Source: Cyanophora paradoxa (taxonomy: Eukaryota; Glaucocystophyceae; Cyanophorales; Cyanophoraceae). From it: a DNA stretch of 64,000 bases. Below, piece by piece: positions 55,849-64,000 of this stretch. The translations under genes and the position numbers were made by a program. Position 1 is the first letter of the stretch, and every line of letters begins with the position of its first letter. The notes below the pieces were generated by a model. That model was not told where the DNA came from and made no database searches. It saw only the letters and a list, made by a program, of their open reading frames with translations. The stretch spans positions 45,807 to 109,806 of the forward strand of contig QPMI01000158.1 in the NCBI GenBank assembly GCA_004431415.1, given 5' to 3'.

Positions 55849-57219
55849 CTATAAATTAATTCTGCGTAAACCATCTTTGTCGACAATAATAAAGCTATGC
55901 ATGAGAGCGCGAACATTAACATCGATTACCTTATCTGAAGGCATGTAGAGGGTGAGGAATGAAGAGGAGGAATTTGTTAAATCAACATAACCAGACTGGG
56001 CAATATTTCGAATCGCCTTTTCTCCATCAAGGCAGAAAGGCAATCCTGAAAGGACATAGCGATCAGCAACCTTATCCATGTTAGAGCATTTGAAGGCATC
56101 AGCAATTAGCTCAGCACCTTTGAGTAGGGAAATTGGCTCAGTGGCAAAAAGTCGCTGACCATTTATTTCAGTTGTAAATGTTATGTCTTTGGAGTTGGCA
56201 TAGGTCTTAAGAACACTGTGGGAGCCATTGGATTTGTCAACAGTTGCATTATCACGAATTGAAACAAGCAGAGCATATACAAGACCTGAGATTTGAGAGA
56301 GGTTAATTCGATTGGGTTGGGCATTGCCCTTAGCAGGGAAAGCAATAGCATCAACAAATCCAATATCAAGGGAGGGAATAGCCATGCCAGTAGTCTTAAC
56401 TTTTTCAATTACAGTAGCGAAAAGCTCATCAGAAACATTAATAGCATGCATATAAAGGCGAGGAGAAGTAATTGAAATTTCAGGAGTTGTTGCACCAAGA
56501 GTAAAGTCTGTGATGTTTTGACCAACATTTGCCAGAACAGTTTCAGCAGGGGCAGTTCCAAGACCATCATCTTTTGAATAATCTACATCAGCTGCTGCAA
56601 CAGTAAGACCACGACCACCATAGGATGTTTCAACATAGCCTTTTCCAACATCCTTAAACCAAACAGTAACAACCATTTCACCAGATAAAGCACCAAGGGG
56701 AAGGTAGTGATTTAGCCAAGGCACTGGAATTTCAACGAAAAATGAGCCACCAAGTCGGTTGGTTCCATGAGCAGGGATGCCATGAACCATGCCCATTGAT
56801 CGTTTCTTTTTAGCTAGTTGATCCTCCGAATAATAGACCAGGGGGAAATGAGCAAGGAAATCAGATGGAATATGGTAGGTGTAAGATCCATAGGTAATTT
56901 CAAGTCGCTGAACTAAAGCACCAACTGGGCGAGTGTATCCATTGCGAACTAGATCAGTATCACCAGCAAAAGTGATGGCTGGAAGGTCGAAAGCAAGTTC
57001 GAGTTTTCCACAGAAATTGTAGCGAGGTAGCTTGAAGGAAATGCGATTTCCTACATTATTTGTGAAAGTATTACTAGGATTCACAACAACTAGAACTGGC
57101 TTAGACTTGGATTCGAGACCAAGCATAAGGGAGTTATCCAGGAAAAAGGCTTTCGCCTCCTCTGGGGTTGTTAGGGCTTCTTTCAGCGAAAGTCTTTGAA
57201 GAGTGGAAGTGATATCCAT
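55849..57219 (-). CDS. Major capsid protein, double jelly-roll type
   Basis: 456 residues using ATG 57219 (MDITSTLQRLSLKEALTTPE), which aligns with the element 1 MCP start; a longer in-frame extension is not supported. Shared landmarks are ISFKLPRYNFCGKLELAFDL, VQRLEITYGSYTYHIPSDFL, INLSQISGLVYALLVSIRDN and SGYVDLTNSSSSFLTLYMPS. The frame is intact. Two jelly rolls are expected. The gene lies between the packaging ATPase and the penton gene, as in element 1. Confidence 0.9.
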   Translation of the reverse strand: MDITSTLQRLSLKEALTTPEEAKAFFLDNSLMLGLESKSKPVLVVVNPSNTFTNNVGNRISFKLPRYNFCGKLELAFDLPAITFAGDTDLVRNGYTRPVGALVQRLEITYGSYTYHIPSDFLAHFPLVYYSEDQLAKKKRSMGMVHGIPAHGTNRLGGSFFVEIPVPWLNHYLPLGALSGEMVVTVWFKDVGKGYVETSYGGRGLTVAAADVDYSKDDGLGTAPAETVLANVGQNITDFTLGATTPEISITSPRLYMHAINVSDELFATVIEKVKTTGMAIPSLDIGFVDAIAFPAKGNAQPNRINLSQISGLVYALLVSIRDNATVDKSNGSHSVLKTYANSKDITFTTEINGQRLFATEPISLLKGAELIADAFKCSNMDKVADRYVLSGLPFCLDGEKAIRNIAQSGYVDLTNSSSSFLTLYMPSDKVIDVNVRALMHSFIIVDKDGLRRINL

Positions 57220-57272
57220 TATATTCTCTTTTATTATACTGCAACATAAAAAATCTACCAATGATCCTTAAT

Positions 57273-58281
57273 TTATGCGAAGTTTGTAATAACTGGATAG
57301 GAAGGGTGAAGCTGCGACATTCTCATCTTATAGTATTCATAAACTGGGTCCCCAGCTGGCTCATCACCATAGCGAATTTCAAAGGTAAGATGAACAGGTT
57401 GACCCTCGAAATCAATTGGTTCATTAACAGCATTCACAATATCAACCGAGAAAGTGGATAATCCAACCTTCTTATTATAGTATTTGTAAAGTGGATGAGC
57501 CTCTGTCGAATTGTAAACTACATGCTCACCATAATCTTTGTCAGGGACCACTATTTTATGGAAGTAACCAGTCAGGAGACCATCCCACATTGCACCAGAT
57601 CACCCAGCTCCTTTACTCTCACAAACAAAACACTGTCCCTGGTCATTTCAGGCTCAAATGAAGATATAATACCGTTTACTCGAGTTCCAGTAAAGATTCC
57701 ATCAGTGAGAGCATCATAGACCTGTGATTTGATTGGGGAATTACCATATCTTCCAGGATCAAGACCAAAAAGTCGAGCTGAGCTTAACAGCTTTTGGATT
57801 GTTTTCAGGTTTGGGTCTACAGCAAGTGAGAAAGCCAGGTAAAACTTTTTTTCGGAATGGAATATAATTCGTTTCAGTGACTCATCCCATTTGCAGCGAA
57901 CAGATGGTTTAGGATTTCTGTCATTAAACTTTTCATTTATAACATTCACCAGCTGTTGGTGGTTTTGAATGGGGTTTCGCGATTTACAATGAATTGTTTC
58001 CATTGTTCAAAATCAGCAGCTGGGCGAGTTGTTGGAATTCCTGTAATTCCAGCTCCCGCAAGCTCTTCAGAATAATAAATACTAAAAGTGTTGTCAACTG
58101 TTATATCTCCTGCTTTGGTTTCACCACTCACCATAGGGATGCTGTTATAAAATTCGGCTGAGACCAGTCTCACAGCCCTCACATTCTCATAAGTACTGGG
58201 GAGTCTAGCCACAAAGCTTGATGTGGGACCATCACCAGAGATTGTATTAAATGAGCTAACCTCGATGTAATCCACAGGCAT
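57273..58281 (-). pseudogene. Minor capsid / penton-like protein, broken by two frameshifts
   Basis: Three consecutive frames, 57946-58281, 57572-58003 and 57273-57590, together cover one protein the size of the element 1 penton-like protein. The first begins at ATG 58281 with VDYIEVSSFNTISGDGPTSS and has AEFYNSIPMVSGETKAGD, the same strand as AEIP/EFSNTIP in its relatives. The last ends with a beta-rich VHLTFEIRYGDEPAG segment. Breaks fall near 57970-57985 and 57580-57590. They may be genuine or sequence errors. Located head to head with 58311-59243 across 29 bp. Confidence 0.75.
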
Positions 58282-58310
58282 TCTTCTTTTATCTATATTT
58301 ATATATTAAA
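58282..58310. promoter_or_regulatory. 29-bp bidirectional intergenic region, element 2
   Basis: TTCTTTTATCTATATTTATATATTAAA lies between divergent ATGs at 58281 and 58311; counterpart of 30916-30942. Confidence 0.5.
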
Positions 58311-59243
58311 ATGAACCGGCTCGTTAATATTGATAGCAGGGATAGAAGCCAAGGACAAAATGAAAACTCTTACAGGGTCACCCTCACAACTCCAGTAGAG
58401 AGACCAAGGGAATGCAGGGTTCTATATGCAGAGATTCCAAACAGCATCTATAACAGTGTGGGAACTGATCATCTAACAGTTCAGTTTAATTACCAAGATG
58501 GTTCATATAACCAAGTGATCACACAACAAGTGTATCCCCTTCCCAGTGGCTACATCAATCAGGGTCATTTTGGGGTAACACACCCTTATAATTATGGGCT
58601 GAATTATTCAAGCTTCCAAACCATTGCAGGCAAAACAGTAGCTTTTGAGTTCAAGATATTCTATAACCCAACTACCTATAAAGTGGAGTTTTACAGTAAC
58701 CATGAGTTTCGTTTTATTGCAAGCAACCAGAGAATAGGGAAGCTTTTGGGTGTAAGTTCTACTGAATACACCAATGGGTATTATAGCACTCCTCCTGTTG
58801 GTGGATCACCCTATCGACCTGAGAACCTGTTAAAGTATGATGGCAAACCTATTACACCTGATCACCCAGCATGGGGAACCACCTTTTCAGGACCCAGACT
58901 CTCATCTAAGCCCTTGCAATATTATTTTGACAGCAGAAAGATGTCTGATATGAATGCTGAGCAGTATCTATACATGCACATTAAAGAGCTTGCCCCTTTT
59001 GCCAGCAGACACAATATAGTTCCGAAATCGCAACCACATAACCAGGGGGCAATCCTTAGATTGCAATTGAGTAAGGATATAGGTGGCTATGTTTACCATA
59101 GTGGTGAGCATGCAGAATTCATTCAGATAAATGACAGAAACCTGGTGATAAGGGAACTCACAGTTGAATTTAAAGATTACTTTGGTGAACTGATTGATAT
59201 GAATGGAATCGATAATTCTTTTCAGTTGGAGTTTATCGAATAA
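58311..59243 (+). CDS. Second capsid-associated protein (penton-family paralogue)
   Basis: 310 residues from ATG 58311. The N-terminal motif VNIDSRDRSQGQNENSYRVT and YAEIPNSIYNSVG parallels element 1 30943-31917 and the penton-like proteins. IFYNPTTYKVEFYSNHEFRF matches KWLYNPATMKITFYSSIPLA, LYMHIKELAPFASRHNIVPK matches the element 1 VYLQIKEFTPFYDKYMVAAK, and the end is IDMNGIDNSFQLEFIE. The frame is intact. The 3' end overlaps the convergent phospholipase-discoidin gene by 11 bp. Confidence 0.75.
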   Translation: MNRLVNIDSRDRSQGQNENSYRVTLTTPVERPRECRVLYAEIPNSIYNSVGTDHLTVQFNYQDGSYNQVITQQVYPLPSGYINQGHFGVTHPYNYGLNYSSFQTIAGKTVAFEFKIFYNPTTYKVEFYSNHEFRFIASNQRIGKLLGVSSTEYTNGYYSTPPVGGSPYRPENLLKYDGKPITPDHPAWGTTFSGPRLSSKPLQYYFDSRKMSDMNAEQYLYMHIKELAPFASRHNIVPKSQPHNQGAILRLQLSKDIGGYVYHSGEHAEFIQINDRNLVIRELTVEFKDYFGELIDMNGIDNSFQLEFIE

Positions 59244-60787
59244 AGGCACCTGTGAAATCAACTCTCATTGTGGGAGCATTCACATACACAAGGGGATAAA
59301 TGCGAATATATTTAATTCTGAGAGAAAAACCTATGTAAAAAGCATCCTTGATGCTGAGAGGGAATCCACTCAATAAAGCCACATCACCTGAGTTGTGAGC
59401 ATTGTTAATGTTCTCACAGACATACATTTTGTTTTGCCCATCTGATCGAATAAAAGACCAGTTGATCCCATCAGTGGATGTTGCCACATTGAAAGTCTTA
59501 ATAAAAGCATTGGTGTCCCCTGAGCCATAGGCAATCACAGAGGAGAGTTCAAAAGTGTATGGGAAAGCAACTTGAAGGTATTCAGTGGGGGTTTCCCATA
59601 TCTGCTCAGGAGCATAGGCTCCAGCTTCCCAGCCAAATGCTGAAGGTCTAGCCATGAAAGGCTCTTTACCTGTCACAGAGGATGAGGCAGTAAAGGCATC
59701 ATCTGCAAGCTGATACCAATTGGCATCCAAAGGAGGTGATGTAGTGAGAGTGGATGAAATGTAAGCCTTTGTAGGGTTCTTTAGTTCATAGTTTGCTACT
59801 AGTAGGCTGCAAAGCTTATTAATCATATCATTGTTTGCTGCAATGTATGTTTCAGTGAATGCAAGCATGTCTGGGATTTTAGAAGTGTCATCCAGGGAGC
59901 TTACTATATGATTTGGAAGTGGGACTGATAGCCTATAGTATCTCCCATAATCCTGATCATAGTTGTAGGGTAACAACTCCTCCATCTTATCAGGGCAGAA
60001 AGCTCACTTGCAGCCATGAGCATGTTAATCAATGGGCTTCCATCTGTTGAGGCAATCCATGAGAGAATGCCCAGCTGTTTACAGTCTCATAAGCATAACC
60101 CACATAATCAGACTCTAAATGTGGGTCCACCTCTCCACAAGAGATGCTTATTACTATTATATCATCATCATCACTGTAAATCTTCTTTGCATGGCTGTAA
60201 CCACACACACTGGGATTATTGTTTCCCGAAATGGCACCATCAATGAGACAGACATATACTCCCCGATTGAAATCAACAATGCTTACAGGAGAGAAATATG
60301 TAGGAGCAGCAGAAGTAGCCCTAGCAGCAATCTTACAAGGCATAAAGTTGTAGTTGTTGTCATTTGTGATAAATATTGGTTTCATATTCTGAGTATCAAA
60401 GGATGTAATCACAATGTCCTTTAGGGAATCCTGTATTAGTGATTCACCAGTAACTGAATTGATTGCAGTCTCCAAGGGTCCCACATCATACTTTGTATTA
60501 AAAAGGGCATTTTCGATTATATTTCGAGGATTTGCGAAAATCAAGGGCAGTTGAGTTAGGTAAATATTGTGTAAATCGTTTGCTGTCAGTTTAGGTTCAC
60601 CTGGTCTATCAGGATGCCTTATATTCAAACCAATTGCAATGATCCCACCAGTGGAAGTTCCACTCACAAGATCCACAAGATCGATTATTCTCCTGCCAGT
60701 TCGATTTTCGATTTCTTTTAGCAGCCTGGTTATGATAATGCCCCTTGCACCCCCGCCAGAAAGACTTAAAACGACCTTGAGAGGCAT
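59233..60787 (-). pseudogene. Patatin-like phospholipase fused to a discoidin (F5/8 C) domain, frameshifted
   Basis: From ATG 60787 the first frame encodes a patatin: oxyanion motif SGGGARG (10-16), nucleophile GTSTGG (Ser45) and catalytic Asp183 in DGAISG. It stops at 60029, but a second frame across about 59990-60050 reads as the usual patatin continuation (PLINMLMAASEL). The third frame, 59233-59985, opens with the patatin C-terminal signature (YGRYYRLSVPLP, LDDTSKIPDM). It then runs without a break into a discoidin-like domain: WETPTEYLQVAFPYTFELSS, FNVATSTDGINWSFI, YIRIYPLVYVNAPTMRVDFT. A single gene of about 517 codons broken by about two indels is the simplest reading. It would be a lipid hydrolase with a glycan- or lipid-binding module. 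The slot equals that of the element 1 membrane spike. Confidence 0.75.
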
Positions 60788-60830
60788 CTTTTACTTATCA
60801 GGAATTTTATAAATCCATATAGTAAAAGCC
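60788..60830. promoter_or_regulatory. 43-bp divergent intergenic region
   Basis: TTTTACTTATCAGGAATTTTATAAATCC lies between the divergent starts of the phospholipase gene (60787) and the fibre gene (60831). Confidence 0.4.
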
Positions 60831-63800
60831 ATGAGCTTCAATTACCCACCAAATCTAGAAACCATTCAAGATGATAATGCAAGCAGCACCAAGCATGTGA
60901 ACTTTGATAATATTAAAGTAAAGGGTTCAGTTTCGATTGACCACAGTTCCGATAATTCATCAAAGACTCAATCGAGGGAGCATGCTTTATCTGTGAATCA
61001 AACTGATCCAGATAAAGAGGATGTCAGTGTTGCTTTTAGTTTGGGTAATGTGAAAGCAAACCAAGTGGCAGAGATCAAAGCAACAAGAAGGAGACCTAGG
61101 AAACTAAAACCAGTGGCACTCACCCAGATATACCTTCCAGGTTTGACAGTGGTCGTCTGGTTTTCAATGTTCAAGATGAGCAGGGCAAACAGAACACAGC
61201 TTTGCGAATTTACAATGAGGGCAGCACTGCAAAAGCTGAGGTCCCCAAGTATTGCAAGTGGGTCCCATTGCCAACACAAATCAGGTCTCCTACACAAATG
61301 ATGTATACCCAAGGATATTACATATGACTTTGCGAGGAATGAGCCTTTTGGGTTTTTTACTCCAAAAGATGTCACCAAAAAAGCCATCAATTACAATCAA
61401 CAGTAGCCCCAGTCAACCAGTAGCAATCCATTTACACCCTGATTTAGTCGAAATGGATAGGCAACCTTTTGCCTTTGTATAGCAATGTGAAAGACCTTGG
61501 AATTCGAACCAGGCAATGGCGAAATATCCATGGCAGCAATGTGTATGCAAATGGGGAGAAACTTGTGAGTGAGAAAACTCTAAGGGAAATAATCGAGCAT
61601 TATGGTCCAATGGACCAACAGTCCCATTCCTATTCCATTTCCCAATGGACCACCCGATTTAACACCAAAGAAGCAGCCTGGAAGAGAATACACAGCAACT
61701 GAAGATGTAGCCTTTGGGCAGCATATTGTTAGTTGGGAGCAAGTTCGCAATAACCTATAATTGAACCCAGAAAGCAAATAGATGAGCAGTATTTACCTCC
61801 TGAAGTCGATATATTAGAGCTTGATGATATCAATTCGTTCCAGATGAGGAAGAATATTTACCAGATGGTTTTGACCCACAAGAATATGAATATGATCAGT
61901 TTGACCCCAATGAGGAGGAGATACTACCAGATGGCTTAGATCCCAAGAGTTTGAGTATGAGCAGAACTATGAACCTGATGAGGAGTATTTGCCAGATGGG
62001 CATGATCCACCAGCTGTTGATTATGAGCAACCTTATGAACCCCATGAGGAATTGTTACCAGATGGATTTCGACCTGAGATCTGGGAGTTCTTTCCTGATT
62101 ATGAACAAATTATAATAAACCTGCAAAGTATCCCCCAGAGGATCACAATCATGATTGGGATGAGATCTTAGGCAAACCTCAGAAGTATCCACCAGAGGAT
62201 CACAGGCATGATTGGGGTGAAATTGATGGGATTCCAACTGAGTTCCCACCAAGCAAACATGAACATACTTGGGATGAGATCAACGACCAACCAGAATTCG
62301 CAAAGGTAGAGCCTCTTGATAACTTGGGGGTTTCTCTTTACCAGACTTGTAATGTCCCTGAAAGGATCTTTTTGAATGAACACTATGTTCATGTGAATGG
62401 GACACTTGCTAATTCAGCTATGAGAGGACCACTTCATATTAGGACATTACCAGGCTCTTATAATCCACCACCTGAACCAGGAGCGACCATACCAAATATC
62501 TTTGTGTCAAGCTACATGGAGGCTGACATTCCCACAGATACATTCAGAGTCCCAACAGACCCAGCAACCTACCAAAATTACAACTCTGCTATACAGGTTC
62601 ATGTAGCAGATGTAAGCAGCTTAGATGGCTCAAGACCAATGATAGTTTTCAGTCGAGATAAGTATTCCTACATTCCCATAGTGGGAACTGCAAATGATAA
62701 TTATGGGAGGGCAGAGCTTGCATGGATTAAAACAGATTATGGTGGGGTTCTGGAAGCCAATCAGAGGATGGCTGCAAAAAACATACACAATGAGAGCATT
62801 TCGAGAGTGGTCACAGAGGATTACCTTACTGCTGTTGTTCTTGTGAATATAGTCACCCTTGCTATGCTCGCAAATTATGTAACTAAAAATGAACTTGCAG
62901 TCGAATTATCAAAGTATCTTCTTAAAACTGGTGGAACAATCACAGGGGACCTAACTGTCACCAGTAACCTTTACACAAGTAACCTTTATGCAAGTAATAT
63001 AACTGTTGATTATCTTACTGTTACATCTAATGCAAACCTTCCACATCATCCAACTTCAAATGTTGTGGATGGTGGATCAAAAACCATACCACACCAAAGA
63101 CCAAATTATAGATTTTGATCACACCCATGCCTGGTCCGAATATTGTGGACAGACCATTGACTTTTTCCCCCAGATGATCACACACATGCCTGGTCAAATA
63201 TTGTAGACAAACCTATCACCTTCCTCCTGATACTCACACTCTGATTATACCCAGATCACCAACTGTAATCACAGACACCCTTGGGGTGAAATTGACCAGC
63301 AACCCAAATTTGCATCTGCAGGCAATCTGTTAACAGACTTCCACATGGTGTGAGTCTTTACCAGAGTAATACCATACCTGAGAGGCTACAACTAAATGAT
63401 TATTATGTCAATCGAAAGGTATTGATGCAGGGACACTATGGAAGGTGAATTATACATCAGACCCCCTACAAGAATGCAGATTGCAGCAGGTGGAAACTTT
63501 GGAGCATTGGACACCAAACAGGTATCTATTTAACCAAGTTACTATGCTGATGACATCCCAATGACAGGAGGTTTACCACCACTCCCATCTGATCCAGTCA
63601 ACTATGATGACAAAGATGCAGCAATCCAAATTAATGTTACTGATGTGAGTGATTTGGATGGTTCAAGACCAAAATTAATATTGCAGAGAGAGACTGTTAC
63701 CTGATGTTTCTAGGAAATCGAGATGACTATAAGAGATGTGAGTGGCATGGATAAAAACGAATTTAATGTGGAGTGGGTGAGGGAGTTTTAGAAATTAATC

Positions 63801-64000
63801 AAAGGGCAGCAAGAATATTCACAATGAGACATATAAGAGTGGTCACAGAGGATTACCTTCAAGCCCAGAACTACATAGATGAAACAGAACTTAATACATC
63901 ATTGCAGGTATAGGAGTCACAGGAAATTACCTCCCTCTCACAGGTGGGTATTGATGGAACAGTAACAGCATGCAACTTCTTTGTCCACACTGAAAGCAAT
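60831..64000 (+). pseudogene. Modular fibre protein of element 2, many frameshifts, runs off the window
   Basis: The start at ATG 60831 (MSFNYPPNLETIQDDNASST) continues in frame to about 61130, after which coding character hops between frames. Recognisable pieces: a chaperone- or shaft-like region to 61750; an acidic LPDG-DP---EYEQ-Y-P-EE repeat at 61830-62080; HxHxWDEI linkers at 62140-62290; and a module at 62324-63060 with SLYQTCNVPERIFL, DVSSLDGSRPMIVFSRDKYS and a SNLYTSNLYASN repeat. A second, more damaged copy of that module lies at 63340-63860. Element 1 35292-38435 has the same modules intact. The density of indels is far higher than in the PolB or MCP genes to the left. Confidence 0.75.

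Larger units (their letters stand above)
43567..64000. mobile_element. Element 2: second integrated Polinton-like virus (left end and most of the body)
   Basis: Composition switches from GC-rich host to AT-rich DNA exactly at a 28-bp-arm hairpin whose outer end reads ACACATATGAATATTC, echoing the ACACATATAC terminus of element 1. Downstream come integrase, PolB, primase-helicase, small conserved genes, ATPase, MCP, penton and second capsid protein in the same order and orientation as element 1, then phospholipase-discoidin and fibre genes. The right terminus lies beyond the window, so TIRs and target duplication cannot be verified and the left edge is provisional. Several genes carry small frameshifts. 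Confidence 0.85.

Noticed and set aside
1-64000. tRNA or rRNA genes
   Set aside because: No cloverleaf-like or rRNA-like sequence was recognised on either strand by reading; a dedicated tRNA search was not possible.

Overview
The window is a GC-rich, repeat-laden piece of a eukaryotic nuclear genome, most likely from a unicellular alga or other protist. Spliced exons with GT-AG and GC-AG introns, long poly-C/poly-G tracts and many short palindromes point to this; the species cannot be named from sequence alone. Two AT-richer integrated DNA-virus elements of the Polinton/Maverick/Polinton-like-virus (PLV) type interrupt it.

Host DNA (1-13414 and 41269-43566). A convergent pair of host genes is present in several diverged copies. 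Plus-strand gene P has exons at 238-1533, 6405-6789 and 10308-11545, and its C-terminal exons look like the end of a P-type-ATPase-like membrane protein (TMEM94-like by eye). Minus-strand gene M lies at 3933-5201, 7877-8997 and 12715-13414 plus 41263-41813, and encodes an unrecognised protein with a Ser/Glu-rich acidic tail. A 798-bp sequence is duplicated at 2153 and 3068 around a 117-bp inverted copy of part of itself. A foldback/MITE-like element lies at 42374-42615.

Element 1 (13415-41262, 27.8 kb) is complete. It has about 1.48-kb terminal inverted repeats (TIRs) and a 6-bp target-site duplication GGCGTC, and it is inserted in an exon of gene M copy 3. The uninterrupted site is visible in copies 1 and 2 in this same window. 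The leftward block encodes a DDE integrase, protein-primed-type DNA polymerase B, a primase-helicase (one frameshift), small conserved proteins, the packaging ATPase, the double-jelly-roll major capsid protein and a minor capsid/penton-like protein. The rightward block encodes a second capsid-associated protein, a 1108-residue spike with a C-terminal membrane anchor, a 1047-residue phage-tail-fibre-like protein, a C1q-like trimeric protein and a small phage-like protein. No maturation protease was seen.

Element 2 (probably 43567 to beyond 64000) is a distantly related element with the same gene order: integrase, PolB, primase-helicase, small proteins, ATPase, MCP, penton, second capsid protein, then fibre. 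Its helicase is of a different family. In place of the membrane spike it carries a patatin-like phospholipase that appears fused to a discoidin (F5/8 C) domain. Several of its genes are broken by small indels, increasingly towards the right edge, which could be decay or unpolished sequence.

The most novel points are as follows. A hairpin-forming repeat is shared by the termini and one internal intergenic site, in the same gene interval of both elements. Micro-genes, including a 40-46-residue one, are conserved between the two elements. Both use a common AT-rich promoter-like motif. Element 2 has the phospholipase-discoidin fusion and element 1 has the membrane-anchored spike.
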